Shown here piece after piece: positions 30,199-38,162 of a stretch of DNA of 64,000 bases. The notes beneath the pieces were generated by a model, which made no database searches, was not told the DNA's origin, and worked only from the letters and a program-made list of their open reading frames with translations. The position numbers and the translations under genes were made by a program. The stretch covers positions 62,001 to 126,000 of the forward strand of contig NZ_JAJFES010000001.1 in the NCBI RefSeq assembly GCF_020708045.1. Reading direction: 5' to 3'. The stretch comes from Massilia sp. IC2-278 (GTDB lineage Bacteria; Pseudomonadota; Gammaproteobacteria; Burkholderiales; Burkholderiaceae_D). Within the stretch, counting starts at the first letter, position 1; each line of letters starts with the position of its first letter.

Positions 30199-32259
30199 AT
30201 GAAACGCAAGCTCCTGCCACTGGTCCTGTTATCGGCTTTTCCCTTCTCGACCCATGCCAACGAGATTGCCGGGACCGGGGAGCCCTCGACGGTGATGGGC
30301 GAGGTGCGCATCAGCGCCGCGCGCAATGCCGGCGCCTTGCTCAGCAACCGCATCCTGACCTCGGTCGACGTGCTGGGCAGCGAACAGATCGAGGACAAGA
30401 CCGTCGGCAACAGCTGGGAACTGGTCGGCCAATTGCCCGGCGTGCAGCTGACGGAATTTCGCATGGGCGCCGAATCGGGCAAGGCGACCTTCCGCGCGTT
30501 TAACGGCGAGGGCTACATCAACGGCATCAAGGTGCTGATCGACGGTATCCCGAGCAATGTGAACAGCGGCAACCAGCGTTTCATCGACATGGTGTTTCCG
30601 CTCGAGATCGACTACATCGAGGTGGTGCGCGGCACCAACGATCCGCGCTACGGCCTGCACAATATCGGCGGCAACATCAACCTCGGCACGCGCCAGGGCG
30701 GCAACTACACTGACAGCCGCTTGACGGCCGGCAGCTTCGATACGCGCGAGCTGCAATTCGCGCTGGGCCGCGAGAGCGGCGGTTTCGCCCAGAATTACTT
30801 CATCGCGAAGCAGGACAGCGGCGGCTACCGCGCCCAGAGCGACTCCGACAAGTATTCGCTCGGCGCCAAGTGGTTTTTCACATCCGACGACAAGCGCCTG
30901 AAGACCGGCCTGGTACTGCGCACCTACCGCCACGATGCGGAAGAACCCGGCTTCCTGACGGCCCGGGAAATGGCCGAGGACCGCGACCAGTCGCCGCGCA
31001 AGAACGCCAATGATGTAACGGACCGTGAGATGAAGCACGCCAGCGTCCATCTCGACTGGCAGATTACGCCCGACGTCTTCCTCAGCAACAAGGTCTACTT
31101 CAACGATTACCAGGACGACCGCCGCGTCACCTTCACCAGCAACCCGGCCGGCACTGCGCCGCGCCAGCGCCGGCTGTGGGACGAGGAGCAGGTGGGCCTG
31201 CTGAGCACGCTGACCTTGCGCCTGGACGAGCGCGCCACCATCGAAACCGGCGTTAACACCGAGCGCCAGGATAACCGCTACGGCCGCCTGCGTTACACCT
31301 ACGCCGTGCCGAGCGATTTCACGACGCCGGCGCAGATCCAGAACGACGACCGCTATTACCTGAACAATGTCGGCGCCTATGCCCAGGCCATCCTGAAAGT
31401 CGGCGACACCCTGAAGATCGTGCCGGGCTTCCGTGTGGACCGCTTCACCGGGCACATGCCGCTGAAGGATGGCAGCACGCTGGGCTTGCAGGAATCCGGC
31501 TGGATCAAGCAGCCGAAGTTCAGCATGGTCTACAGCCCTTTGCAGAACCTCAGCGTGTACGGCAACTGGGGCTGCACCTTCCAGGTGCTGACCGGTTCCG
31601 GCGCGCCGGCCTACCTGGCGCCGGGCCAGGCGCGCTTTGCGCCGTCGATCAATACCGGCAAGGAAGTCGGCGTCAAGTTCAAGCCCGCCGCGCAAACCGA
31701 ACTGCGCCTCGCGGCCTGGCGCCAGGATGCGACCGACGAAGTGGCCAACATGCCTGCAACCGGCACCACGGTCGGCCTGGGCGAGACGCGCAGGGAGGGT
31801 CTCGATTTGCAGATATCGAGCAAGCCGACCGACAAGCTCGGCCTGTGGTTCTCGCACTCGCTGCAGAAAGCCGAAGTGATGCGTGCGTTCACGGCCGAGG
31901 GCGTGTCGCTGGCCGGCAAGGAAGTGTTCGCCACGCCGCGCACGATCACGAATGCGGGCGCCGAGTACCGCGTGTCGGATAAGTGGCGCGCCGGTCTGCA
32001 GGGGCGGGCGCAGGGCAGCTATTTCATCGACAACCTGAATGCGCAAGGCAAGTTCGGCGGCTTCGTGCTGTTCGATGCCAACGTGCGTTACACGATTTCC
32101 GGGCGCGCCAGCATCGACTTCCAGGTCAAGAACCTGGCCGACCGGCGCCATGCCTACGCGTGGTACGACAATTTCTTCTGGCCAGCCGCCGATGCCCAGG
32201 CGATGTTCGCGCCCGGACCGGGCCGCGCCGCCTACCTGTCGTTCAACCTGAAACTGTAA
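30199..32259 (+). CDS. TonB-dependent receptor (complete)
   Basis: 686 residues. Signal peptide MKRKLLPLVLLSAFPFSTHA, plug domain with VDVLGSEQIEDKTVGNSWEL, GINGIKVLIDGIPS-like loop and YIEVVRGTNDPRYGLHNIGG, then a C-terminal beta-barrel. It ends in SFNLKL rather than the usual terminal Phe. Resembles siderophore or metal-chelate receptors (FecA/PfeA-like). The next gene, a DUF1624-type membrane protein, follows after 10 bases, so both are co-transcribed. Substrate unknown. Confidence 0.9.
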   Translation: MKRKLLPLVLLSAFPFSTHANEIAGTGEPSTVMGEVRISAARNAGALLSNRILTSVDVLGSEQIEDKTVGNSWELVGQLPGVQLTEFRMGAESGKATFRAFNGEGYINGIKVLIDGIPSNVNSGNQRFIDMVFPLEIDYIEVVRGTNDPRYGLHNIGGNINLGTRQGGNYTDSRLTAGSFDTRELQFALGRESGGFAQNYFIAKQDSGGYRAQSDSDKYSLGAKWFFTSDDKRLKTGLVLRTYRHDAEEPGFLTAREMAEDRDQSPRKNANDVTDREMKHASVHLDWQITPDVFLSNKVYFNDYQDDRRVTFTSNPAGTAPRQRRLWDEEQVGLLSTLTLRLDERATIETGVNTERQDNRYGRLRYTYAVPSDFTTPAQIQNDDRYYLNNVGAYAQAILKVGDTLKIVPGFRVDRFTGHMPLKDGSTLGLQESGWIKQPKFSMVYSPLQNLSVYGNWGCTFQVLTGSGAPAYLAPGQARFAPSINTGKEVGVKFKPAAQTELRLAAWRQDATDEVANMPATGTTVGLGETRREGLDLQISSKPTDKLGLWFSHSLQKAEVMRAFTAEGVSLAGKEVFATPRTITNAGAEYRVSDKWRAGLQGRAQGSYFIDNLNAQGKFGGFVLFDANVRYTISGRASIDFQVKNLADRRHAYAWYDNFFWPAADAQAMFAPGPGRAAYLSFNLKL

Positions 32260-32269
32260 GGGCAGGCAG

Positions 32270-33412
32270 ATGCAGACACTACCAATCCACGCCCAGCGCC
32301 GCATCCTCAGCATCGACGCCCTGCGCGGCCTCGTCATGGTCTTCATGATGGTGGACCACGTGCGCGAGACCTTCCTGCTGCACCTGCAGGTGTCCGATCC
32401 GATGGACGTGTCAACGACGCCGGCGCCGCTGTTCTTCTCGCGCCTGATCGCCCATTTGTGCGCGCCGGTCTTCGTTTTCCTGACCGGGCTGTCGGCCTTC
32501 CTGTATGCGTCGCGCCAGGCCGACGGCCCGCGTGCGGCATCAAGCTTCCTCGCCAAGCGCGGGCTGTTCCTGGTCGTGCTGGAACTGACCGTGATCAATT
32601 TTGCCTGGACGGCGACCTTCCCGCCGAATGTGGTCTACCTGCAAGTGATCTGGGCCATCGGCCTGTCGATGCTGGCGCTTGCCGCCCTGGTGCATCTGCC
32701 GCGCGCAGCCCTGATCGCACTCGGTTTCGCGATCGTGGCCGGGCACAACCTGCTCGATGGGCTGCACTTCGCCGCCGGTCACCCGCTGCACGCCATCTGG
32801 GCCGTGCTGCACGACCGCGGCTGGATCGACATATCGGAGACATTGCGCCTGCGTACTTCGTACCCGGTGCTGCCCTGGATCGGTATCATTTGCCTGGGCT
32901 ATGCCTGTGGCCCCTGGTTTGCCCAGGGCTGGGCGGCGCCGGATCGCCAGCGGCGCCTGCTCACCTGGGCCGCAGGTGCGCTCGGCGTGTTCGTGGCGCT
33001 GCGCGCGCTGAACGTGTATGGCGACCGGCCGTGGATCGCAGGCGCCTCGAGCGGCGAGACCCTGATGAGCTTTTTCAACGTGACCAAGTACCCGCCTTCG
33101 CTGTTGTTCGCGGCGCTGACGCTGGGCATTGGCTTATTGTTGCTGGTGCTGCTAGAGCGCAAGGACGGGCGCCTGACCGCATGGCTGGCGGTGCTGGGGT
33201 CTGCACCGATGTTCTTCTATATCCTGCACCTGTACGTGCTGCAATTGCTGGCACGCGGGTTGGAGGCGGGCGGCAGCGCGCCGCGCATGGATGGCGTGTG
33301 GCAGGTATGGGGATTGACGGCCGTGCTGACGCTGGCGTTGTATCCGGCAGTGCGCGCCTTTGCGCGCTTCAAGGCCCGGCGGCGCGACCTGGCCTGGCTC
33401 AAGTATTTGTAG
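32270..33412 (+). CDS. DUF1624 / heparan-alpha-glucosaminide N-acetyltransferase-like membrane protein
   Basis: 380 residues, about ten membrane helices. The family signature is at the start: RILSIDALRGLVMVFMMVDH, with the conserved DALRG and MxxDH; later YPPSLLFAALTLGIG and MFFYILHLY. Relatives transfer acyl groups across membranes. GGGCAGG precedes the ATG. Coupled with the TonB receptor gene upstream; a role in modifying the imported ligand or an envelope sugar is speculation. Confidence 0.88.
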   Translation: MQTLPIHAQRRILSIDALRGLVMVFMMVDHVRETFLLHLQVSDPMDVSTTPAPLFFSRLIAHLCAPVFVFLTGLSAFLYASRQADGPRAASSFLAKRGLFLVVLELTVINFAWTATFPPNVVYLQVIWAIGLSMLALAALVHLPRAALIALGFAIVAGHNLLDGLHFAAGHPLHAIWAVLHDRGWIDISETLRLRTSYPVLPWIGIICLGYACGPWFAQGWAAPDRQRRLLTWAAGALGVFVALRALNVYGDRPWIAGASSGETLMSFFNVTKYPPSLLFAALTLGIGLLLLVLLERKDGRLTAWLAVLGSAPMFFYILHLYVLQLLARGLEAGGSAPRMDGVWQVWGLTAVLTLALYPAVRAFARFKARRRDLAWLKYL

Positions 33413-33518
33413 GGCATCTGGCGGACCCGGCCTGATGCCGAGGCCGGCGCCCGAATGCGGGAGGGGCGGGTGGGGAGGCCCGTCCAGGCCCCTGTATCAA
33501 ACCGTCTCGTTCCGCACC

Positions 33519-33597
33519 CTCATTCGTTCTCTTTCTCTCTCTTTTCGTACTTGTCGAAATGGCAGGGAGAAAAAGAGATGAAAAGAGAAGGAATGAG
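33519..33597. repeat. Polypyrimidine/polypurine imperfect inverted repeat
   Basis: Left arm 33519-33546 (CTCATTCGTTCTCTTTC...) pairs with right arm 33567-33597 (...AGAGAAGGAATGAG). It lies between convergent genes and may be a bidirectional terminator; base composition differs sharply from the surroundings. Confidence 0.6.
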
Positions 33598-33668
33598 AAC
33601 GCCAAAAGAGACACCTTGGCAGATGGCGGGATCTGCATGCCCCCCACCGGCGCCTTATCCAGGCAGGC

Positions 33669-34610
33669 TCATCCGCGCATGGTCGCGTGCAGCCACACCG
33701 CCGCGATCCGCTCCACGTCCTCGTAACCCTCGCAGTCGAGCTGCCCGCCGAAGATGTCCGGGTCGAGTTCCTCGTAACGCCAGCCGGGACAGCATGCGTC
33801 CAGCCGCGGCCGGACCGTGTCCAGGAACTCGTCGTGCCCGTCGACGATCGCGATGCCCGTGTACAGCAGCAGGGTCCCGCCCGGGCGCAGGCGTTCCAAG
33901 GCTGCCTCGACGATATCCACCGACAGCGCCGCGCCGTGCATGCCGCCGCCATGGCGGTAGCGCAATTCCGACGGGTCGAGGATGTAGGGCGGGTTCGATA
34001 GCACCAGGTCGAAGCCGCCGTCCAGGTCCTTCAGCAAATCGCTGTGCAGGGTCGGCACGTTGGCGGCGCCGGCCAGGCGCGCGTTGACGGCGGCCAGGCT
34101 TAGCGCGAACGGGTTGATGTCCGCGCCCACCGCTTCGCAGTCCGGGAAGCGGCAGCCGACCTCGATGGCGCCGGCGCCGCTGCCGGTGCCGATATCGACC
34201 GCGCGGCGTGGCGGCGCGATGCCTTCCATCGAGCGCTTCAGGGCGGCGACATAGCGGTAGGTGTCGGGGCCGAAGAACACGGCATCGTCTTCGCGCGTGG
34301 GAAACGCGGAATGGAAATACAGGCGCTCGCCGACCGTCGAGGCGCGCACGGTGGCGCACAGGTGGCCGTCGCGCTCGCGCAGCACGCCGGCGCGGCGCAT
34401 CAGGGCCAGCATCTCGCCCGGCACGGTGTCTTCCGTAAAGGGCCGGCTCCAGCCGAACACGCCGCGCAAATCGCCGGCGCGTGCGTTGCCCTCGCGGCCG
34501 TTCACGCGGCGGTGGCTGGCGGGAGTGATGGTGACGAAGCGGTAGCCTGCGCGCTGCAGGGCCTGGCCCAGCTCGAACAGGGCGTCGGGGTCGTGGAGGG
34601 AAGAGGTCAT
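33669..34610 (-). CDS. HemK/PrmC-like class I methyltransferase
   Basis: 313 residues. The C-terminal half is a SAM-binding Rossmann fold with motif I AVDIGTGSGAGAIEVG and the catalytic motif LVLSNPPYIL, which marks methylation of amide or amino nitrogen (PrmB/PrmC/RsmC/D-like). The N-terminal part (about 1-130) is a separate domain. It is not clearly PrmC or PrmB, both of which usually sit in other contexts. Substrate unknown. Confidence 0.88.
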   Translation of the reverse strand: MTSSLHDPDALFELGQALQRAGYRFVTITPASHRRVNGREGNARAGDLRGVFGWSRPFTEDTVPGEMLALMRRAGVLRERDGHLCATVRASTVGERLYFHSAFPTREDDAVFFGPDTYRYVAALKRSMEGIAPPRRAVDIGTGSGAGAIEVGCRFPDCEAVGADINPFALSLAAVNARLAGAANVPTLHSDLLKDLDGGFDLVLSNPPYILDPSELRYRHGGGMHGAALSVDIVEAALERLRPGGTLLLYTGIAIVDGHDEFLDTVRPRLDACCPGWRYEELDPDIFGGQLDCEGYEDVERIAAVWLHATMRG

Positions 34611-34643
34611 GCCACGAGCATCAAGGATTCGCTAGGGCTACTC

Positions 34644-34668
34644 TGTACGCTAACGCACATAGCGTACA
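34644..34668. promoter_or_regulatory. Operator-like inverted repeat TGTACGCTA-N7-TAGCGTACA
   Basis: Perfect 9-base arms with a 7-base spacer, 34 bases upstream of the minus-strand methyltransferase start and about 170 before the plus-strand gene at 34838. Typical size and position for a repressor site. Confidence 0.55.
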
Positions 34669-34837
34669 CTGCGCCTGCCCGCACGCCATGGAAGAGCTAT
34701 GTGAATGCCCGAACATACTGGCGCGCCGGGGCCGTCCATACTGCTACCATGGCCAGGCCGGCAGGAAGCCGGCTGCACCACCGGCCCCACGCATCCAGCA
34801 CACGCATCCAGCACAAGTATTCAGCACAAGGACCATC

Positions 34838-35014
34838 ATGAAGCCACTGTTACCGGACCAGGAACACGCCCGCATCGACCGTGAAGTCGAGCGCGAACGC
34901 AACGAACGCCACCTGAACGACGAGGCCCGCGCCGGCCTCGCCGTCGACGAGGAATTCCGTCTCAAGGATGCGCGTGAGAGCATGAATTCCAGCAACCTGC
35001 GGCGGTCGCGATGA
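34838..35014 (+). CDS. Small charged protein, 58 residues
   Basis: Begins MKPLLPDQEHARIDREVERE; more than a third of residues are charged, with no membrane segment, probably helical. AAGG precedes ATG 34838. Its stop overlaps the start of the metallopeptidase gene (ATGA, 35011-35014), so they are translationally coupled. Family not recognised. Confidence 0.75.
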   Translation: MKPLLPDQEHARIDREVERERNERHLNDEARAGLAVDEEFRLKDARESMNSSNLRRSR

Positions 35015-35898
35015 AGTGGGAAGGCGGACGCGAAAGCGATAACGTCGAGGACCGCCGCGGCGAGGGCGGCGGTGGGGGCGGGTTCGGCGGCTTCGGCGGG
35101 CGCTCGATCGGCCTGGGCACGGTGGCGATTGCCCTGGTGGCATCGATCTTCTTCGGCGTCGACCCGCGCGTGGTGCTGGGCCTGCTGGGCGGCGGCGGCG
35201 GCGGCCCTTCGCCGCAGGTGCAGCAGCAGCGCCAGGCCGATGCGCCGAAGGCCACCGACCGCGAATCGCGTTTCGTGGGCACCGTGCTCGCCATGACCGA
35301 AGATGCCTGGACGCCCTTGTTCAAGGAGCAGGGTGGTACCTATAAACCGCCGCGCCTGGTCTTGTTCGAAGGCCGGACCGACACCGCCTGCGGCGCCGGC
35401 AACAGCGCCACCGGGCCTTTCTATTGCCCGCCCGACCAGACCGTTTACATCGACCTCAGCTTCTTCCGCCTGATGCAGGAGCGCTTCAATGTCGCCGGGG
35501 AATTTGCCCAGGCTTACGTGATCGCCCACGAAGTCGGCCACCACGTGCAGAACCTGCTCGGCGTTTCCGACCAGGTGCACAACGCCCAGCAGAGCGCGTC
35601 CGAAAAGCAGGGCAATGCGCTGTCGGTAAAGCTGGAACTGCAGGCCGATTGCCTGGCTGGCGTCTGGGCCTACCACGCCAACCAGAAACAGGCCATCCTG
35701 GAAAGCGGCGACGTCGAGACCGCGCTGGCTGCCGCCACGGCGATCGGCGACGACGCCCTGCAGCGCCAGTCGCAAGGCACGGTGGTGCCGGATTCGTTCA
35801 CCCACGGCAGCTCTGCGCAGCGGGTGCGCTGGTTCCGGCGCGGCATCGACAGCGGCGACGTCCAGCAGTGCAATACCTTCGACGCGCGCCAACTGTAA
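35011..35898 (+). CDS. YpfJ-family neutral zinc metallopeptidase
   Basis: 295 residues. Glycine-rich N-terminus, one membrane helix (GLGTVAIALVASIFFGV, about 34-50), then a periplasmic domain with the zinc motif IAHEVGHHVQNLLG at about residue 172 and downstream LELQADCLAGVWAYHANQ supplying the third ligand. Family: putative neutral zinc metallopeptidase (PF04228, YpfJ). Physiological substrate unknown. Confidence 0.92.
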   Translation: MKWEGGRESDNVEDRRGEGGGGGGFGGFGGRSIGLGTVAIALVASIFFGVDPRVVLGLLGGGGGGPSPQVQQQRQADAPKATDRESRFVGTVLAMTEDAWTPLFKEQGGTYKPPRLVLFEGRTDTACGAGNSATGPFYCPPDQTVYIDLSFFRLMQERFNVAGEFAQAYVIAHEVGHHVQNLLGVSDQVHNAQQSASEKQGNALSVKLELQADCLAGVWAYHANQKQAILESGDVETALAAATAIGDDALQRQSQGTVVPDSFTHGSSAQRVRWFRRGIDSGDVQQCNTFDARQL

Positions 35899-35956
35899 GG
35901 CGGCGCGATGCAGGACGCTGCCATGCGGAATCGGTGCTTTCCTGATGTGAATAAAA

Positions 35957-35995
35957 TATGCAAATAGATGGGTTATCCCAACAAATATTTGCATA
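35957..35995. promoter_or_regulatory. AT-rich two-tier palindrome upstream of the dehydrogenase
   Basis: TATGCAAATA (35957-35966) and TATTTGCATA (35986-35995) are perfect inverted arms; inside them is TGGG-TTAT-CCCA. There is no T run after it, so an operator is more likely than a terminator. The ADH start is 102 bases downstream. Confidence 0.5.
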
Positions 35996-36097
35996 AACTA
36001 TCCTGAGGGTAACGTACGCGTTGGTGTTTTGGCATAAGCTTGGAAGAACTGATATGTCCGCATGGCCGCGGGCATCGCACACTTTCGAGGAGGTAGT

Positions 36098-37282
36098 ATG
36101 CTGGCAATGAATTACCGCGGACCTTACCGCGTTCGCGCCCAACACAAGCCCGACCCCGTGATCGAACACCCGGGCGACGCCATCGTGCGCGTGACCCGCT
36201 CCTGCATCTGCGGTTCCGACTTGCACCTGTACCACGGCATGGTGCCCGACACCCGCGTCGGCCATACCTTCGGCCACGAGTTCATCGGCATCGTCGAAGA
36301 CGTGGGCTCCGGTGTGCAGAACCTGAAGGTCGGCGACCGCGTGCTGGTGCCGTTCAACATCTTCTGCGGGTCTTGCTTCTTCTGCCAGAAAGAACTCTAC
36401 GGTAATTGCCACAACACGAATGCGCAGGCTACCGCGGTCGGCGCCATCTACGGTTACTCGCATACCGCCGGCGGTTACGACGGCGGCCAGGCCGAATACG
36501 TGCGCGTGCCGATGGCCGACGTCGGTCCGATGGTCATCCCCGACGACATCGTCGACGACGACGCCGTCCTGCTCACCGACGCCCTGCCTACCGGCTACCA
36601 GGCTGCCGAAATGGGCAGCATCAAGGAAGGCGACACGGTCGTCGTGTTCGGCGCCGGTCCGGTCGGCATCTTTGCCGCCAAGTCGGCCTGGCTGTTCGGC
36701 GCCGGCCGCGTGATCGTGGTCGACGAGCTTGAGTACCGCCTGGAATTCGTCAAGCGCTACGCCCAGTGCGAGGTGGTGAACTTCAAGGACGTGGGCGACA
36801 TGGCGCTGCACATCAAGAAGATGACCGACTGGCTCGGCGCCGACGTCTGCATCGACTGCGTCGGCGGCGACGCTGCCGGCAGCGTGGCGCAGACCGTTAC
36901 CGGCCGCCTGCTGAAGATGCAGGCCGGCGCCGCCACCGTCCTGCACTGGTGCATCAACTCGGTGCGCAAGGGCGGCAACGTGTCGATCGTCGGCGTGTAC
37001 GGTCCGACCTTCAACGCCGTGCCGATCGGGAACGCCTTGAACAAGGGCATCACCATGCGCATGAACCAGGCCAGCGTCAAGCGCCACCTGCCGCGCCTGA
37101 TCGAGCATATCCGCGCCGGGCACATCGATCCGAAACAGATCATCACCCACCGCATTCCGCTGGAAGAAGTGTCGGACGCGTACCACATCTTCTCGAGCAA
37201 ACTGGATAACTGCATCAAGCCGATCCTGATCCCGCCGCGGGCCCACGAGGTGCGCGCGGTGACGGCAAGCGTTGCGAAATAA
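36098..37282 (+). CDS. Zinc-dependent alcohol dehydrogenase family protein
   Basis: 394 residues of the medium-chain dehydrogenase family. Catalytic zinc ligands in CICGSDLHLYHG and GHTFGHEFIGIVEDVG; structural zinc cysteines in CGSCFFCQKELYGNCHN; NAD(P) site VVVFGAGPVGIFAAKSAWLF. AGGAGG precedes ATG 36098 by 4 bases. It resembles glutathione-independent formaldehyde dehydrogenase-like enzymes; the substrate is unknown. The His-rich gene follows by 9 bases. Confidence 0.92.
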   Translation: MLAMNYRGPYRVRAQHKPDPVIEHPGDAIVRVTRSCICGSDLHLYHGMVPDTRVGHTFGHEFIGIVEDVGSGVQNLKVGDRVLVPFNIFCGSCFFCQKELYGNCHNTNAQATAVGAIYGYSHTAGGYDGGQAEYVRVPMADVGPMVIPDDIVDDDAVLLTDALPTGYQAAEMGSIKEGDTVVVFGAGPVGIFAAKSAWLFGAGRVIVVDELEYRLEFVKRYAQCEVVNFKDVGDMALHIKKMTDWLGADVCIDCVGGDAAGSVAQTVTGRLLKMQAGAATVLHWCINSVRKGGNVSIVGVYGPTFNAVPIGNALNKGITMRMNQASVKRHLPRLIEHIRAGHIDPKQIITHRIPLEEVSDAYHIFSSKLDNCIKPILIPPRAHEVRAVTASVAK

Positions 37283-37291
37283 GGAGCCGAC

Positions 37292-37918
37292 ATGGAAAGC
37301 CGTACCGACATCAAGCAACACGACGACCACCAGGGGCATACCCACGATCTCGACCAGCCCTGCCACCACGGCCACACGACCGAGGTGCAGCCGCAACTGC
37401 GCGCCGTCCGCCCGACCCGCGACCAGATGAGCCACATCAAGGGCTGGGGTGCCGACCTCGACCGCGAAAACCGTCCCGGCGTGCCGATGGAGCGCACCCC
37501 GCCGCGCTACACCCCGGCCGACATCGCCGAGCCTTCGCCGCAGCCGCAGAACGTCGAGGTGCTGGTCTCGACCGAGCGTCCCGGCATCACCCAGCTGTTC
37601 GGCACCGGGCAACCGCCGTCGGGCGTGTCGGGCATGATCCGCCGCGCCGCCTTCAGCATGACCGAAAGCGACATCCGCCGCTGGCTGCTGCTGCTGGCCG
37701 CCGACCGGGTGCAGGTGGTCGAGGGCGTGGTCGACGACCTGGCCCACGGCCACGTGCCGAACATCCTCGGCGAGATGGGCATCAAGTCCGAGTGGCAGTA
37801 CAACAAGGCCGGGCTGGCGAAGAAGGTGGCGATTGCCGGCGCCATCGGCGCGGCTGCCTATTTCCTGCTGAAACGCGGCAAGGAAGAGGAGACCGATCGC
37901 TTCGACCGCTGGGATTGA
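37292..37918 (+). CDS. Uncharacterised protein with His-rich N-terminus
   Basis: 208 residues, co-transcribed with the zinc dehydrogenase (AAGGAG ribosome site). Residues 1-28 hold seven His and one Cys (HDDHQGHTHDLDQPCHHGH), a probable metal-binding segment. A proline-rich middle is followed by a conserved-looking region (SMTESDIRRWLLLLAADRVQ, about 128-147) and one hydrophobic helix VAIAGAIGAAAYFLLKRG near the C-terminus. I do not recognise the family. Confidence 0.8.
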   Translation: MESRTDIKQHDDHQGHTHDLDQPCHHGHTTEVQPQLRAVRPTRDQMSHIKGWGADLDRENRPGVPMERTPPRYTPADIAEPSPQPQNVEVLVSTERPGITQLFGTGQPPSGVSGMIRRAAFSMTESDIRRWLLLLAADRVQVVEGVVDDLAHGHVPNILGEMGIKSEWQYNKAGLAKKVAIAGAIGAAAYFLLKRGKEEETDRFDRWD

Positions 37919-38030
37919 GCGCGGCACCTGGTCTGGCGCGGACTGGTCTGGATTGCCTGAGCCAGCCTGAGCCAACCGAGCCGGGCCGGGCAGCCCGAGC
38001 AGCCGAGCACACTGAGCAGCTAGAGATGAC

Positions 38031-38075
38031 GCCCCGTCCGTTGCGTGCAAGCGCAACCGGCGGGGCTTCTTGCGT
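38031..38075 (+). terminator. Strong hairpin terminator after the ADH operon
   Basis: 15-base stem with two mismatches (GCCCCGTCCGTTGCG with CGCAACCGGCGGGGC), 6-base loop, then TTCTTGCGTTT. Confidence 0.65.
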
Positions 38076-38162
38076 TTAAGCAATAGACAAATATCAGCCT
38101 CGTCCACACTTCGAGATTGACCGGTTCGCCTGTGCGGCCGGCGCAATTCGAATGGAGACGAG

